This document shows positions 28,806-37,061 of a stretch of 64,000 nucleotides of DNA, piece after piece (positions within the stretch are counted from its first letter, which is position 1; the number at the start of each line of letters is the position of its first letter). Source of the DNA: Chryseobacterium sp. (GTDB lineage: Bacteria > Bacteroidota > Bacteroidia > Flavobacteriales > Weeksellaceae); the NCBI RefSeq assembly GCF_019236175.1, contig NZ_JAFAJM010000019.1, positions 1-64,000 of the forward strand, given 5' to 3'. The notes under the pieces were generated by a model. The model saw only the letters and a program-made list of their open reading frames with translations. It was not told the DNA's origin and ran no database searches. Both the position numbers and the translations under genes were made by a program.

Positions 28806-29609
28806 ATGAAGATAGCAATCTTAGGAGCCGGAAATATGGGGCTTTCTTTTTCAAAATCATTTTTAAAATACGAATTGATCAAACCGGAAAACCTTCATCT
28901 GATTATCCGGAGTGCTTCTAAAATTGCTAAAATATCTGAGGATTTCCCTAAATCCAGAATTTCCACCTTTGAAGAGGTAAAAGAGCTTGATGCAGATCTG
29001 ATCATTATTGCAGTAAAACCACAGGATTTCCAGCATGTAGCCCAAAATATACAGTTCAGAGTAAAGGAAAACCAAATGGTACTCTCTATAATGGCGGGAA
29101 TCAATATTGAAAAAATTCAAAAATCCTTACAACATCCTCTTGTCGTAAGGGCAATGCCCAATTCTCCTACCCTTTTAGGCATGGGGATTACAGGATATAC
29201 TGCCGCAAGCGGCATTTCTTTCAGCCAGTTAATCAATATTGAAAGACTGCTCAACAGTACAGGAAGATCGGTTTATTTAGAAAATGAAGAACTTTTAGAC
29301 GGGGTCACTGCTCTTTCAGGAAGCGGACCTGCCTATTTCTACTATATTATTGATGCCATGATTAAGGCCGGGATCGAAATGGGTATTGAAGAAAATCTAT
29401 CCAAACTATTTGTAAAACAAACCATGCTTGGAGCCTATCACCTGATCAACAATTCCGATAAAAGCCTGGAAGATCTGATCAAAGATGTTGCATCTAAAGG
29501 CGGAACTACGGAAGCTGCTTTGAAGACATTTGAAGATAACGGTTTTAAAGATATTTTAAAACAGGGAATTCTGAATGCTGAAAAACGAGCTCAAGAGCTC
29601 AATCATTAA
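28806..29609 (+). CDS. proC: Pyrroline-5-carboxylate reductase ProC
   Basis: This 267-residue enzyme makes L-proline from pyrroline-5-carboxylate with NAD(P)H. The Rossmann motif ILGAGNMGLSFSKSFL begins at residue 4. The family signature ALSGSGPAYFYYIIDAMIKAGIEMG is present near residue 160, followed by VKQTMLGAYHLI and VASKGGTTEAALKTFEDNGF. The length matches bacterial ProC. Its stop codon overlaps the stop of the convergent VanZ-like gene. A short GC hairpin (GAGCT/AGCTC, 29587-29600) in its last codons followed by a T10 tract may serve as a weak terminator. Confidence 0.95.
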   Translation: MKIAILGAGNMGLSFSKSFLKYELIKPENLHLIIRSASKIAKISEDFPKSRISTFEEVKELDADLIIIAVKPQDFQHVAQNIQFRVKENQMVLSIMAGINIEKIQKSLQHPLVVRAMPNSPTLLGMGITGYTAASGISFSQLINIERLLNSTGRSVYLENEELLDGVTALSGSGPAYFYYIIDAMIKAGIEMGIEENLSKLFVKQTMLGAYHLINNSDKSLEDLIKDVASKGGTTEAALKTFEDNGFKDILKQGILNAEKRAQELNH

Positions 29610-30013
29610 TTTTTTTTTTCAATCATCTTTTTTAATAACCACCCTAAATACACCCCAAAAGTATTCAGGAGGATATCATCTACCTCAAATATTCCCATTC
29701 TTGTAAAATACTGAAGAGCCTCCACAATTACAATAGAGGAAACAAAAGCAATAAGTAAAGCTTTTATTTCCTGCAGTTTTGGAAAAAGCCATCCCAGAAA
29801 ACCGAAAGGAATAAACATGATCACATTCCCTGAAACAATCATAACAATATCCTGCCACCGCTGTACTCCCTGAATAAACCTGATGGTAGAAAAAACAGGC
29901 TCTACCGTAATCAGATTATCTTCATACTGAAATCTGCCCATCCCCAGAAACATCAGGTAGAGCAAAAATAAAGTATAGGGTATAATGATGACTTTATAAA
30001 GTTTCTTTAACAT
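29606..30013 (-). CDS. VanZ-like family membrane protein
   Basis: The 135-residue protein has about four hydrophobic helices and matches the VanZ-like pattern: GNVIMFIPFGFLGWLFPKLQ and a late EALQYFTRMGIFEVDDILLNTFGVYLGWLL, where the acidic VDDILLNT segment is typical. VanZ itself gives low-level teicoplanin resistance in enterococci; in Bacteroidota the role of the short homologues is unknown. Its last codons lie in an A10 homopolymer and its stop codon overlaps that of proC on the other strand. Confidence 0.85.
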   Translation of the reverse strand: MLKKLYKVIIIPYTLFLLYLMFLGMGRFQYEDNLITVEPVFSTIRFIQGVQRWQDIVMIVSGNVIMFIPFGFLGWLFPKLQEIKALLIAFVSSIVIVEALQYFTRMGIFEVDDILLNTFGVYLGWLLKKMIEKKN

Positions 30014-30043
30014 CGGATGCTAATATATTCATTTCAAAAACAT

Positions 30044-30051
30044 TAAATTTG
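30044..30051 (+). promoter_or_regulatory. -7 box of lnt
   Basis: TAAATTTG matches consensus, 17 bases before the ATG at 30069. Confidence 0.55.
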
Positions 30052-30068
30052 TATATTAAAAATATTTA

Positions 30069-31703
30069 ATGAAATACGTTTTACTTACACTTATTTCAGC
30101 AATGCTGCTGTCGGTTTCATGGCCTACTTACGGAGTTCCGTTTTTTATTTTTTTCGCACTCGTTCCTCTTTTAATGATGGAACATGGAATTTCAAAGTTT
30201 TCAGATTATAAAAGGAAAAGCTGGGTGATTTTTGGTTTATCTTACCTTTGTTTTGTTATCTGGAATATCGTTACTACAGGATGGTTGTATGGTTCAAAAA
30301 ACCCTGATGGCAGTCATTCCATGATGGCGGTAGTATTCCCGGTTCTTGTTAACGCTCTCCTGTATTCTCTGGTTTTCCAATGTTATCACTGGTATAAAAA
30401 CGCACAGGGAACATATTGGGGATTGGCTTTTTTAATTGCGATCTGGATGAGTTTTGAAAAGTTCCATCTGGGATGGGAACTGACATGGCCATGGCTGAAT
30501 TTAGGAAATGTATTTTCCGAATATCCCAAACTGATTCAATGGTATGATACGCTTGGAGCTACCGGAGGAAGCTTCTGGATTCTACTGATCAATGTTTTAA
30601 TTTTCTATACATTGCGAACCTGGGAAGCCGGAAGGAAAAGAAAAGACCTGATCAGAAATTCGTCTATCGTTATCGCTTTAATCGGCCTTCCGATGATTAT
30701 TTCATTAATCAAATACAATAATTTTGATGAGAAACCATCCGGGCAGGTAAATGTTTTAATGCTACAGCCGGATCTTGATCCTTATGCAGAAAAATACTCC
30801 AAAGACAGCATCAGTATTGAGAATGATCTGCTGGCCCTTGCCGAAAAAAATGCCAAAGGACAAATTGATTATTTTATTGCTCCTGAGACAGCACTTCCCG
30901 GAAGAGGCTCCATCTCTGAAACCGGATTTGAAAAAAGCTTCCTTCTTAATAATATCAAAGAATTTCTGGTAAAGCATCCCGGTTCTGTTTTTGCAACGGG
31001 AATTTCATCCCACCATCTCTATTTTGATCCGGCTCATTTACCTAAGGAAGCTTACCAGGTGAATCAGGGAGTTTGGGTAACCAGTTATAATACGGCCATA
31101 CAGCTGGCTCCTAATCAGAAAACACAGGTTTACCATAAAGGAAAACTTGTTCCGGGTGTTGAAATTTTTCCATATATGGGCGTTCTTAAACCTATTTTAG
31201 GAGATGCAATGCTAAACTTAGGAGGCACGGTAGCCTCATTAGGTACCGATAAGGAAAGACTGGCATTTTCTAACCCTTACAACAAAGGCAGGCTGGCTCC
31301 CATCATCTGTTATGAAAGCATCTACGGAGAGTTCGTAACCGATTATGTTAAAAAAGGGGCTAATTTCTTAGGGATTATGACCAATGATTCCTGGTGGGGA
31401 GTTACAGAAGGGCATAAACAACTTTTATCTTATGCCAGGCTGAGAGCCATTGAAACCCGAAGAGAGATTGCCCGCGCCGCAAACAGTGGTATTTCTGCAC
31501 ATATCAATGCAAAAGGAGAAGTAGAGGCTGATACTTTTTATGGAGATCAGACTACTTTATTTGCAAAAGTAAACCTTTATGATACCATGACGTTCTACAC
31601 AAGAGCGGGAGATCTTCTTTCAAGATTTTCAATATTTGCTTTAGGTTTTTTATTATTTTATTTCCTTATTAAAAGGTTCCAGAATAAAATAAAAAAAGCA
31701 TAA
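30069..31703 (+). CDS. lnt: Apolipoprotein N-acyltransferase Lnt
   Basis: This 544-residue inner-membrane enzyme adds the third acyl chain to lipoproteins, which fits the many lipoproteins encoded in this window. The N-terminal part (about 1-215) has six or more hydrophobic segments. The nitrilase-like domain follows with the Glu-Lys-Cys triad: Glu273 (IAPETALPGRG), Lys357 (VYHKGKLVPGVE) and Cys414 (PIICYESIYGEF). The segment NDSWWGVTEGHKQ...ARLRAIETRREIARAANSGIS is characteristic. It is transcribed alone and ends at the terminator at 31780-31807. Confidence 0.95.
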   Translation: MKYVLLTLISAMLLSVSWPTYGVPFFIFFALVPLLMMEHGISKFSDYKRKSWVIFGLSYLCFVIWNIVTTGWLYGSKNPDGSHSMMAVVFPVLVNALLYSLVFQCYHWYKNAQGTYWGLAFLIAIWMSFEKFHLGWELTWPWLNLGNVFSEYPKLIQWYDTLGATGGSFWILLINVLIFYTLRTWEAGRKRKDLIRNSSIVIALIGLPMIISLIKYNNFDEKPSGQVNVLMLQPDLDPYAEKYSKDSISIENDLLALAEKNAKGQIDYFIAPETALPGRGSISETGFEKSFLLNNIKEFLVKHPGSVFATGISSHHLYFDPAHLPKEAYQVNQGVWVTSYNTAIQLAPNQKTQVYHKGKLVPGVEIFPYMGVLKPILGDAMLNLGGTVASLGTDKERLAFSNPYNKGRLAPIICYESIYGEFVTDYVKKGANFLGIMTNDSWWGVTEGHKQLLSYARLRAIETRREIARAANSGISAHINAKGEVEADTFYGDQTTLFAKVNLYDTMTFYTRAGDLLSRFSIFALGFLLFYFLIKRFQNKIKKA

Positions 31704-31779
31704 TATTCATGCTTTAAAATCTGTAGAAAATTTTCTTCCGGATTTTCCGGACTGAATATAAATTTCTTATCATAAAAAA

Positions 31780-31807
31780 GAAAAGCCGGCTGGACGTCCG
31801 GCTTTTC
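31780..31807. terminator. Bidirectional terminator between lnt and a T9SS cargo gene
   Basis: GAAAAGCCGG (31780-31789) pairs perfectly with CCGGCTTTTC (31798-31807). It lies between convergent genes and is flanked by A- and T-rich runs. Confidence 0.85.
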
Positions 31808-31834
31808 TCATGATAGAAGATAGAATTGATTCAA

Positions 31835-33547
31835 TTACTTAATCGTAAGCTTCTTGGTGGTTATTTCGTTTTTTATCTTCAGTTTTAATACATAGATTCC
31901 TTTGGGTAAATGAGAAACATCGACAGACTGATCTCTGTTTACAACAATATTTACTTTCCTTCCGTCTATTGAATACATTTCTGCTTCTGAAATTTTGTCT
32001 CCTTTGATATATATTTTTTCAGAAGCCGGATTCGGATATACAGCCAGTTCATTTTTAGCACGAACATCACTTGTCCCCAATGTACTGTTTATCACAGAAG
32101 GGCTGGAATAGGCTTTAGAAGCATCAATGGACTTTACACTCCAGTACACATTCTGAACAGAAGGGTCCAGATCCAGATACCATGAAGGAGTTGTTACCAT
32201 ATACCGTGCAATATCTGACGTCCCTTCTGTTGTTCCTACACTGATCTCATAACGAAGTGCAGCGACCGGCGTTTTATCATCCGTGGCTCCGCTCCATACA
32301 AAATTAAAGCGGTTTCCGTTCTTTGTCAGACTAAGATGTGTGGGAGGAGCAGGTTTTGCATTCGTTTCTGTAGAAGTATTCTTAAAAACTTTAGTTAATG
32401 AAGGCATATAAGAATTTGACCAGTCGAATCCGCTTAATAAAATATCAGGATGATTATCATTATTTAAATCAAAGAGCTGAACAAGTCCGGGACCTCCCAG
32501 ATGAGATATTCCTGTCGGAACAGATTCCGTAAATCCCTGCCCGTTTACATTATATAAGTACGTCTTTATCATCCCGTTATAGTTTTCATTTCCTGAAATG
32601 ATAAAATCATAATAGCCGTCATTATTCAAATCTCCCACACTTACGGATGCATCGGATAGATCCGGCATATTGATAGGATGGGCAGTTAACACTCCGGTTC
32701 CGTCATTCATTAAAACAGCAAAATAGCCGTTATCGTTTTCATCTTTTCCTGTCACTACAATATCCTGAAAGCCGTCAGCATTAAAGTCCGCAAAATCAAT
32801 CTTACCACTTATCAAAGGTTCAAAATCCTGTGACTGTACCAAAGTTCCTCCCTGATTGATATAAACTCTGGAAACAGGAGATCCGGAAATATCAGATCCT
32901 ATAATGACTAAGTCTAAAAGGTGGTCATTATTGAGATCCACTATTTTAAAACTTCCGTTTTGAGTTCCATCCACCCAATTTTCAGTCATATCAAAACCTG
33001 AACCTGTATTCTTGTAAAAATCAAGGGTATTTCTGAAGCCTGCTCCGTGAGAGTACTGGGTTCCGTTAAGGGCATAATCTGGTTTTCCGTCATGATTAAA
33101 ATCGAAAACTTCCATAGAACCATAAATTTTCCCCTGCATTTCGTTTTCTTTTATAAACCCGGTTCCTGTATTTCTAAAGCGGTATTGTTTGTAGTTGACA
33201 ATATCCATATAGCTGAGACCTGTGGAAATAATATCCTGAAGACCGTCATTATTATAATCAATAAATTTTATATCTCCCAGATGGGTTACATCTACTCCAA
33301 GATCAGCATATAAAGACAAAGTCCCGTTATTATTTTTATATACTTCATTATAGGTTGTATCCACATATCCGTCACCATCAGAATCTAATGCTCCATTGAG
33401 TACAATATCCTGGGTTCCGTTCTTATCCATATCTCCGAAATCAGCAGCAGCATAATAGAAATTTTTCATACCGGTCTGTATTTCAGTAAAACTCTGTGCG
33501 GTTATCCCAATTGGAATCATAGACAATAGAATATAAATTCTCTTCAT
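31835..33547 (-). CDS. Secreted T9SS cargo protein with seven FG-GAP/VCBS-type repeats
   Basis: The 570-residue protein has a signal peptide (MKRIYILLSMIPIGITAQ). It then carries seven repeats of the form D-x-(N/D)-x-(D/N)-G-x-x-D-(I/Y/L): DMDKNGTQDIV, DYNNDGLQDII, DFNHDGKPDYA, DLNNDHLLDLV, DFNADGFQDIV, DLNNDGYYDFI and DLNNDNHPDIL. Such FG-GAP repeats bind calcium and form a seven-bladed propeller, as in integrin alpha heads. A fibronectin-like module (about 400-490) and a type A T9SS sorting domain (AVYPNPASEKIYIKG...KGIYVLKLKIKN) follow. The start at 33547 is chosen because the upstream in-frame ATG overlaps the -7 box (33575-33582). Likely role: surface or secreted binding protein. Confidence 0.88.
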   Translation of the reverse strand: MKRIYILLSMIPIGITAQSFTEIQTGMKNFYYAAADFGDMDKNGTQDIVLNGALDSDGDGYVDTTYNEVYKNNNGTLSLYADLGVDVTHLGDIKFIDYNNDGLQDIISTGLSYMDIVNYKQYRFRNTGTGFIKENEMQGKIYGSMEVFDFNHDGKPDYALNGTQYSHGAGFRNTLDFYKNTGSGFDMTENWVDGTQNGSFKIVDLNNDHLLDLVIIGSDISGSPVSRVYINQGGTLVQSQDFEPLISGKIDFADFNADGFQDIVVTGKDENDNGYFAVLMNDGTGVLTAHPINMPDLSDASVSVGDLNNDGYYDFIISGNENYNGMIKTYLYNVNGQGFTESVPTGISHLGGPGLVQLFDLNNDNHPDILLSGFDWSNSYMPSLTKVFKNTSTETNAKPAPPTHLSLTKNGNRFNFVWSGATDDKTPVAALRYEISVGTTEGTSDIARYMVTTPSWYLDLDPSVQNVYWSVKSIDASKAYSSPSVINSTLGTSDVRAKNELAVYPNPASEKIYIKGDKISEAEMYSIDGRKVNIVVNRDQSVDVSHLPKGIYVLKLKIKNEITTKKLTIK

Positions 33548-33574
33548 ATTATTTTTATTTAGATTAATTAAAAA

Positions 33575-33582
33575 CAAAGATA
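33575..33582 (-). promoter_or_regulatory. -7 box of the FG-GAP cargo gene
   Basis: TATCTTTG on the minus strand matches consensus and places the transcription start about 24 bases before the ATG at 33547. Confidence 0.55.
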
Positions 33583-33719
33583 AAATATTAAATTAATCTG
33601 GCCTGAAAAAGCATGTATGAAATATATCAGCACCGCTTAGAGGCTGTATTCGGGGAATTCGGCTATTTTAAAATCAATATTATCAATCAGTAAGTTATTT
33701 GCAAATATTTTCCAAAAGA

Positions 33720-33751
33720 TTTGCCTATCTAAAAAATTCTTCGTTATTTTG
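33720..33751 (+). promoter_or_regulatory. Promoter of the rpmB-rpmG operon
   Basis: The -33 TTTG (33720-33723) is followed after 20 bases by TTATTTTG (33744-33751), a one-mismatch -7 box. The leader is about 33 bases. Confidence 0.6.
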
Positions 33752-33787
33752 CACTCTCAAATATTATACAAATAAGAACATCGAGAT

Positions 33788-34027
33788 ATGTCAAGAATTT
33801 GCCAAATAACAGGAAAGCGTGCAATGGTTGGTAACAACGTTTCTCACGCTAATAACAAAACGAAGCGTCGTTTTGAAATTAACTTATTGGAGAAGAAGTT
33901 TTACCTTCCGGAGCAAGATAAGCACGTAACACTGAAAGTATCAGCTCATGGATTGAGAGTGATTAACAAGATTGGAATCGAAGAGGCTCTAGAAAGAGCT
34001 GTAAGAAACGGATTGATTAAAAAGTAA
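33788..34027 (+). CDS. rpmB: 50S ribosomal protein L28
   Basis: The 79-residue protein has the L28 signature [29 protein letters not shown] at its start and a conserved C-terminal [15 protein letters not shown]. It is a component of the large ribosomal subunit. Only one Cys is present, so this is the zinc-free form. It is the first gene of an operon with rpmG (7-base gap) and a DUF4295 gene, a standard arrangement in Bacteroidota. Confidence 0.97.
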   Translation: MSRICQITGKRAMVGNNVSHANNKTKRRFEINLLEKKFYLPEQDKHVTLKVSAHGLRVINKIGIEEALERAVRNGLIKK

Positions 34028-34034
34028 TTGAATC

Positions 34035-34217
34035 ATGGCAAAAAAAGGAAATAGAGTTCAAGTAATCCTTGAATGTACAGAGCACAAAGAAAGCGGTATG
34101 CCGGGAATGTCTAGATACATTTCTACAAAGAATAAAAAGAACACCACAGAGAGATTGGAATTGAAAAAATACAATCCTGTTCTTAAGAGATCTACCCTTC
34201 ACAAAGAAATCAAGTAA
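34035..34217 (+). CDS. rpmG: 50S ribosomal protein L33
   Basis: The 60-residue protein starts [20 protein letters not shown] and has the conserved [21 protein letters not shown] segment of L33. The paired CxxC zinc motifs are missing, so it is the zinc-independent form. It follows rpmB by 7 bases and precedes the DUF4295 gene by 19 bases. Confidence 0.97.
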   Translation: MAKKGNRVQVILECTEHKESGMPGMSRYISTKNKKNTTERLELKKYNPVLKRSTLHKEIK

Positions 34218-34236
34218 TTTATAAATATAATTTACA

Positions 34237-34386
34237 ATGGCAAAGAAAGTAGTAGCAACCCTACAAACCGGGTCTAAAAAAATGACCAAAGTGGTGAAAA
34301 TGGTGAAGTCTTCTAAATCAGGAGCTTACGTTTTCGAAGAAAAAGTAATGAATGCTGATGAAGTAGATGGTTTTTTAAAAAAATAA
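34237..34386 (+). CDS. DUF4295 small basic protein
   Basis: The 49-residue protein begins MAKKVVATLQTGSKKMTKVV and ends EEKVMNADEVDGFLKK. It is a small Lys-rich family restricted to Bacteroidota and regularly encoded right after rpmG. Position, size and charge suggest a ribosome-associated protein; structures of Flavobacterium ribosomes contain extra small proteins of this kind, but I cannot confirm identity from sequence alone. It is the last gene before the terminator at 34408-34440. Confidence 0.88.
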   Translation: MAKKVVATLQTGSKKMTKVVKMVKSSKSGAYVFEEKVMNADEVDGFLKK

Positions 34387-34407
34387 TCAATACTTTATTT
34401 ACAATAT

Positions 34408-34440
34408 AAAAAACTACTCATATTTTGGGTAGTTTTTTTT
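34408..34440 (+). terminator. Terminator of rpmB-rpmG-DUF4295 (repeat copy 1)
   Basis: AAACTACTC pairs with GGGTAGTTT (one G-U wobble) around ATATTTT, with an eight-base T-run. A near-identical copy lies at 35485-35516, on the other side of the next gene. Confidence 0.85.
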
Positions 34441-34467
34441 TATTTTTATGCTGTTAAAGACATAAAA

Positions 34468-35409
34468 ATGAAATCGTTATTTATTTTGATTTTAGGTACC
34501 TCTTTTTTCTGTATAATTTCTGCTCAAAATATCAGCACAGATAAAGGCATGGTACTGACTGTTCTTGGAAATGTACAGGATGCAGGCTCACCACAGGCGG
34601 GCTGTAAAAAAAGCTGTTGTGCAGACCTCTGGAAACATCCCAGGCAAGACCGGAAGATCATCTCAATGGGAGTGATAGATTACGATTTACAGAAAAACTA
34701 TATTTTTGACAGCAGTCCTGATTTCACCTCACAGCTTCAATTATTACAAGAAAAATCCGGTACATTGGGCAAAACAGCTCCGGACGGAATTTTTATTACC
34801 CATGCCCATATCGGCCATTATACAGGTCTGATGTTTTTAGGAAGAGAAGGTATGAATTCTAAAAATGTTCCGGTTTATGCTATGCCGAGACTTAAGAAGT
34901 ATTTTGAGAATAACGGACCCTGGTCACAATTGGTCCATTTAAAAAATATTGAGGTTCGGGAAATGAAAAATGAAATTCCCTTGAAAATAAGCCCTCGCCT
35001 TCAGGTCACCCCTATTGAGGTTCCTCATCGGGATGAATACTCTGAAACGGTAGGATACTTAATTCAGGGCCCTCATAAAAGAGCAGTATTTATCCCTGAT
35101 ATTGATAAATGGAACACATGGAAACATAACATTACAGACATTATTAAAAAGGTTGATTATGCATTTTTAGACGCTACGTTTTATGATGCAGAAGAAGTAG
35201 ACTTTAGAGATATCTCAGAAATCCCCCATCCATTTGTGACAGAGAGTATGAAGCTATTTAAAAATTTACCTTCTCAGGAAAAAAAGAAAGTTTACTTTAT
35301 TCATTTTAATCATACAAACAAACTTTTAGTTCCGGATAGCCAGCAGACTAAAACGGTTCTGGCCAATGGTTTTAATATTGCAAGACTTGGAGATACGGTA
35401 GAATTATAA
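34468..35409 (+). CDS. MBL-fold hydrolase, PqqB-like, exported
   Basis: The 313-residue protein has a signal peptide (LFILILGTSFFCIISAQ). It then shows a PqqB-like metallo-beta-lactamase fold: VLGNVQDAGSPQAGCKKSCC at the start, the metal motif ITHAHIGHYTGLMFLG, PHRDEYSETVGYLI, FIPDIDKW, FLDATFYD and FIHFNHTN. The motif is HxHxGH, with Gly where the usual Asp lies, as in PqqB proteins. No pqq genes are present, so PQQ synthesis is unlikely; a secreted hydrolase is the safe reading. A Cys-rich CKKSCC lies near the mature N-terminus. The gene is bracketed by two copies of the same terminator, suggesting an inserted cassette. Confidence 0.82.
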   Translation: MKSLFILILGTSFFCIISAQNISTDKGMVLTVLGNVQDAGSPQAGCKKSCCADLWKHPRQDRKIISMGVIDYDLQKNYIFDSSPDFTSQLQLLQEKSGTLGKTAPDGIFITHAHIGHYTGLMFLGREGMNSKNVPVYAMPRLKKYFENNGPWSQLVHLKNIEVREMKNEIPLKISPRLQVTPIEVPHRDEYSETVGYLIQGPHKRAVFIPDIDKWNTWKHNITDIIKKVDYAFLDATFYDAEEVDFRDISEIPHPFVTESMKLFKNLPSQEKKKVYFIHFNHTNKLLVPDSQQTKTVLANGFNIARLGDTVEL

Positions 35410-35484
35410 TTTTAAAATAAGAAAAACATTAACAGTGCAACTTGTATAAAGTAGACAGGCAGTCCATATTTTATATATAATGTC

Positions 35485-35516
35485 AAAAAAACACTCATTT
35501 TTTGGGTAGTTTTTTT
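35485..35516 (+). terminator. Terminator of the PqqB-like gene (repeat copy 2)
   Basis: This copy keeps CTCATnTTTTGGGTAG and the T-run of copy 1 (23 of 24 bases identical at 35493-35516 against 34416-34439). One base of the left arm is missing, so the stem is weaker. Confidence 0.65.
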
Positions 35517-35518
35517 GC

Positions 35519-35526
35519 TATCTTTG
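35519..35526 (+). promoter_or_regulatory. -7 box of the RidA-like gene
   Basis: TATCTTTG matches consensus and directly abuts the preceding terminator T-run. The ATG is 27 bases downstream, at 35553. Confidence 0.55.
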
Positions 35527-35552
35527 CTCACCAGATTATTAATCAACAAAAT

Positions 35553-36020
35553 ATGAAAAAGATTCTTGTTCTGGTATGTACAGTGACTTTTCTATTTTCA
35601 TTCAGTCAGAAAACAATGAATTCTGTAGAGTATAAAAGTTCATCAAAAGTTTTCAACATTAAAGGATTATCACAGTCGGTAAGTATAGATTGCGGCAGTT
35701 CTAAAATGATTTTATTATCGGGACAGGTTCCTTTGGATCCGGAAGGGAATCTGGTTGGAAATACTGTAGAAGATCAGACACGTCAGATTTTCAGAAATAT
35801 CGAAAATATCCTGAGAGCATATGGAGGTACAGGCAAAGATATTATAAAGATGGGAATTTTTGTAACAGACATTTCAAAAGTGTCCGACTTCAGAAAAGTC
35901 AGAGACGAATATATCAATCTTGAAAATCCTCCTGTAAGCAGCCTTGTAGAAGTGAACAAACTTTTCAAAGAAGGGGTGTTAATAGAAGTAGAAGTCACAG
36001 CAGTGATTAAAAATAAATAA
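35553..36020 (+). CDS. Exported RidA-family (YjgF/UK114) protein
   Basis: The 155-residue protein has a signal peptide (MKKILVLVCTVTFLFSFSQ) followed by a complete Rid domain: MILLSGQVPLDPEGNLVG, then QIFRNIENILRAYGGTGKDIIKMGIFVTDI, and PPVSSLVEVNKLFKEGVLIEVEVTAVI. In RidA proper the PARSCVEV motif supplies the Arg needed for imine/enamine deamination. Here that position is Ser129, so deaminase activity is doubtful and it belongs with the Arg-less Rid subgroups. The start at 35553 lies after the -7 box at 35519-35526. ftsY begins 15 bases after its stop, suggesting read-through transcription. Confidence 0.85.
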   Translation: MKKILVLVCTVTFLFSFSQKTMNSVEYKSSSKVFNIKGLSQSVSIDCGSSKMILLSGQVPLDPEGNLVGNTVEDQTRQIFRNIENILRAYGGTGKDIIKMGIFVTDISKVSDFRKVRDEYINLENPPVSSLVEVNKLFKEGVLIEVEVTAVIKNK

Positions 36021-36035
36021 GAATAAACTAAAACT

Positions 36036-36989
36036 ATGAGTTGGTTTAAAAATATTTTCAAAAAAGAAGAAAAAGAAACTTTAGACAAAGGGTTGGAAAA
36101 ATCCAGCCAGGGTTTCTTTGAAAAGATGACGAAAGCCGTAGTCGGTAAAAGTAAGGTAGATGACGAAGTACTTGATGATTTGGAGGAAGTGCTGATTGCA
36201 TCTGATGTAGGCGCCTCTACCACTATTAAAATCATAGAAAGAATTGAAGAACGTGTTGCCAGGGATAAATATGTCGGAGTAGGTGAATTAGATCAAATTC
36301 TTCGTGATGAAATTTCAGGACTCCTTCTTGAAAATCCGCACGCAGGAACGGGAAACATCGATACCTCCAAAAAACCTTATGTCATTATGGTCGTTGGAGT
36401 AAACGGAGTCGGAAAAACTACGACAATCGGGAAACTGGCCCACCAGTTCAAATCGGAGGGTAAAAAAGTAGTTCTAGGAGCTGCGGATACCTTCAGAGCA
36501 GCAGCGGTTGATCAGCTCACCATATGGAGTGAAAGAGTAGGTGTTTCTATCGTAAAACAGGAAATGGGTTCGGATCCTGCGTCAGTAGCATTTGATACGG
36601 TACAAAGTGCTGTAGCTCAAAATGCAGATGTGGTGATCATTGATACAGCCGGAAGGCTTCACAATAAAATCAACCTGATGAACGAGCTTTCTAAAATCAA
36701 AAGAGTGATGCAAAAGGTAATTCCTGATGCTCCTCACGAAATTCTTTTGGTTCTTGACGGTTCCACAGGGCAGAATGCATTTGAACAGGCAAAACAGTTT
36801 ACTGCCGCTACAGAAGTAAATGCTTTGGCAGTTACAAAACTAGACGGAACAGCCAAAGGAGGTGTTGTTATTGGAATTTCGGATCAGTTTCAGATTCCGG
36901 TGAAATACATTGGCGTTGGTGAAAAAATGCAGGACTTACAACTTTTTAATGGTACAGAATTTGTAGATTCATTTTTCAAGAAAAGATGA
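36036..36989 (+). CDS. ftsY: Signal recognition particle receptor FtsY
   Basis: This 317-residue SRP-type GTPase docks ribosome-SRP complexes at the membrane. The NG domain is complete: helical N part (EVLDDLEEVLIASDVGASTTIKII), P-loop GVNGVGKTTTIGKLAHQF, DTFRAAAVDQLTIW, DTAGRLHNK, TKLDGTAKGG and GVGEKMQDLQLF. The acidic A domain is nearly absent, as is usual in Bacteroidota. The gene normally follows rpmB-rpmG-DUF4295 in this phylum; here two genes are inserted between them. Confidence 0.96.
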   Translation: MSWFKNIFKKEEKETLDKGLEKSSQGFFEKMTKAVVGKSKVDDEVLDDLEEVLIASDVGASTTIKIIERIEERVARDKYVGVGELDQILRDEISGLLLENPHAGTGNIDTSKKPYVIMVVGVNGVGKTTTIGKLAHQFKSEGKKVVLGAADTFRAAAVDQLTIWSERVGVSIVKQEMGSDPASVAFDTVQSAVAQNADVVIIDTAGRLHNKINLMNELSKIKRVMQKVIPDAPHEILLVLDGSTGQNAFEQAKQFTAATEVNALAVTKLDGTAKGGVVIGISDQFQIPVKYIGVGEKMQDLQLFNGTEFVDSFFKKR

Positions 36990-37061
36990 TTTATATCATG
37001 TTTTCCCTTATCTTAGTAAACAAATCATTTTAAAATATTAACACTTAAAAAATTTGCAACT

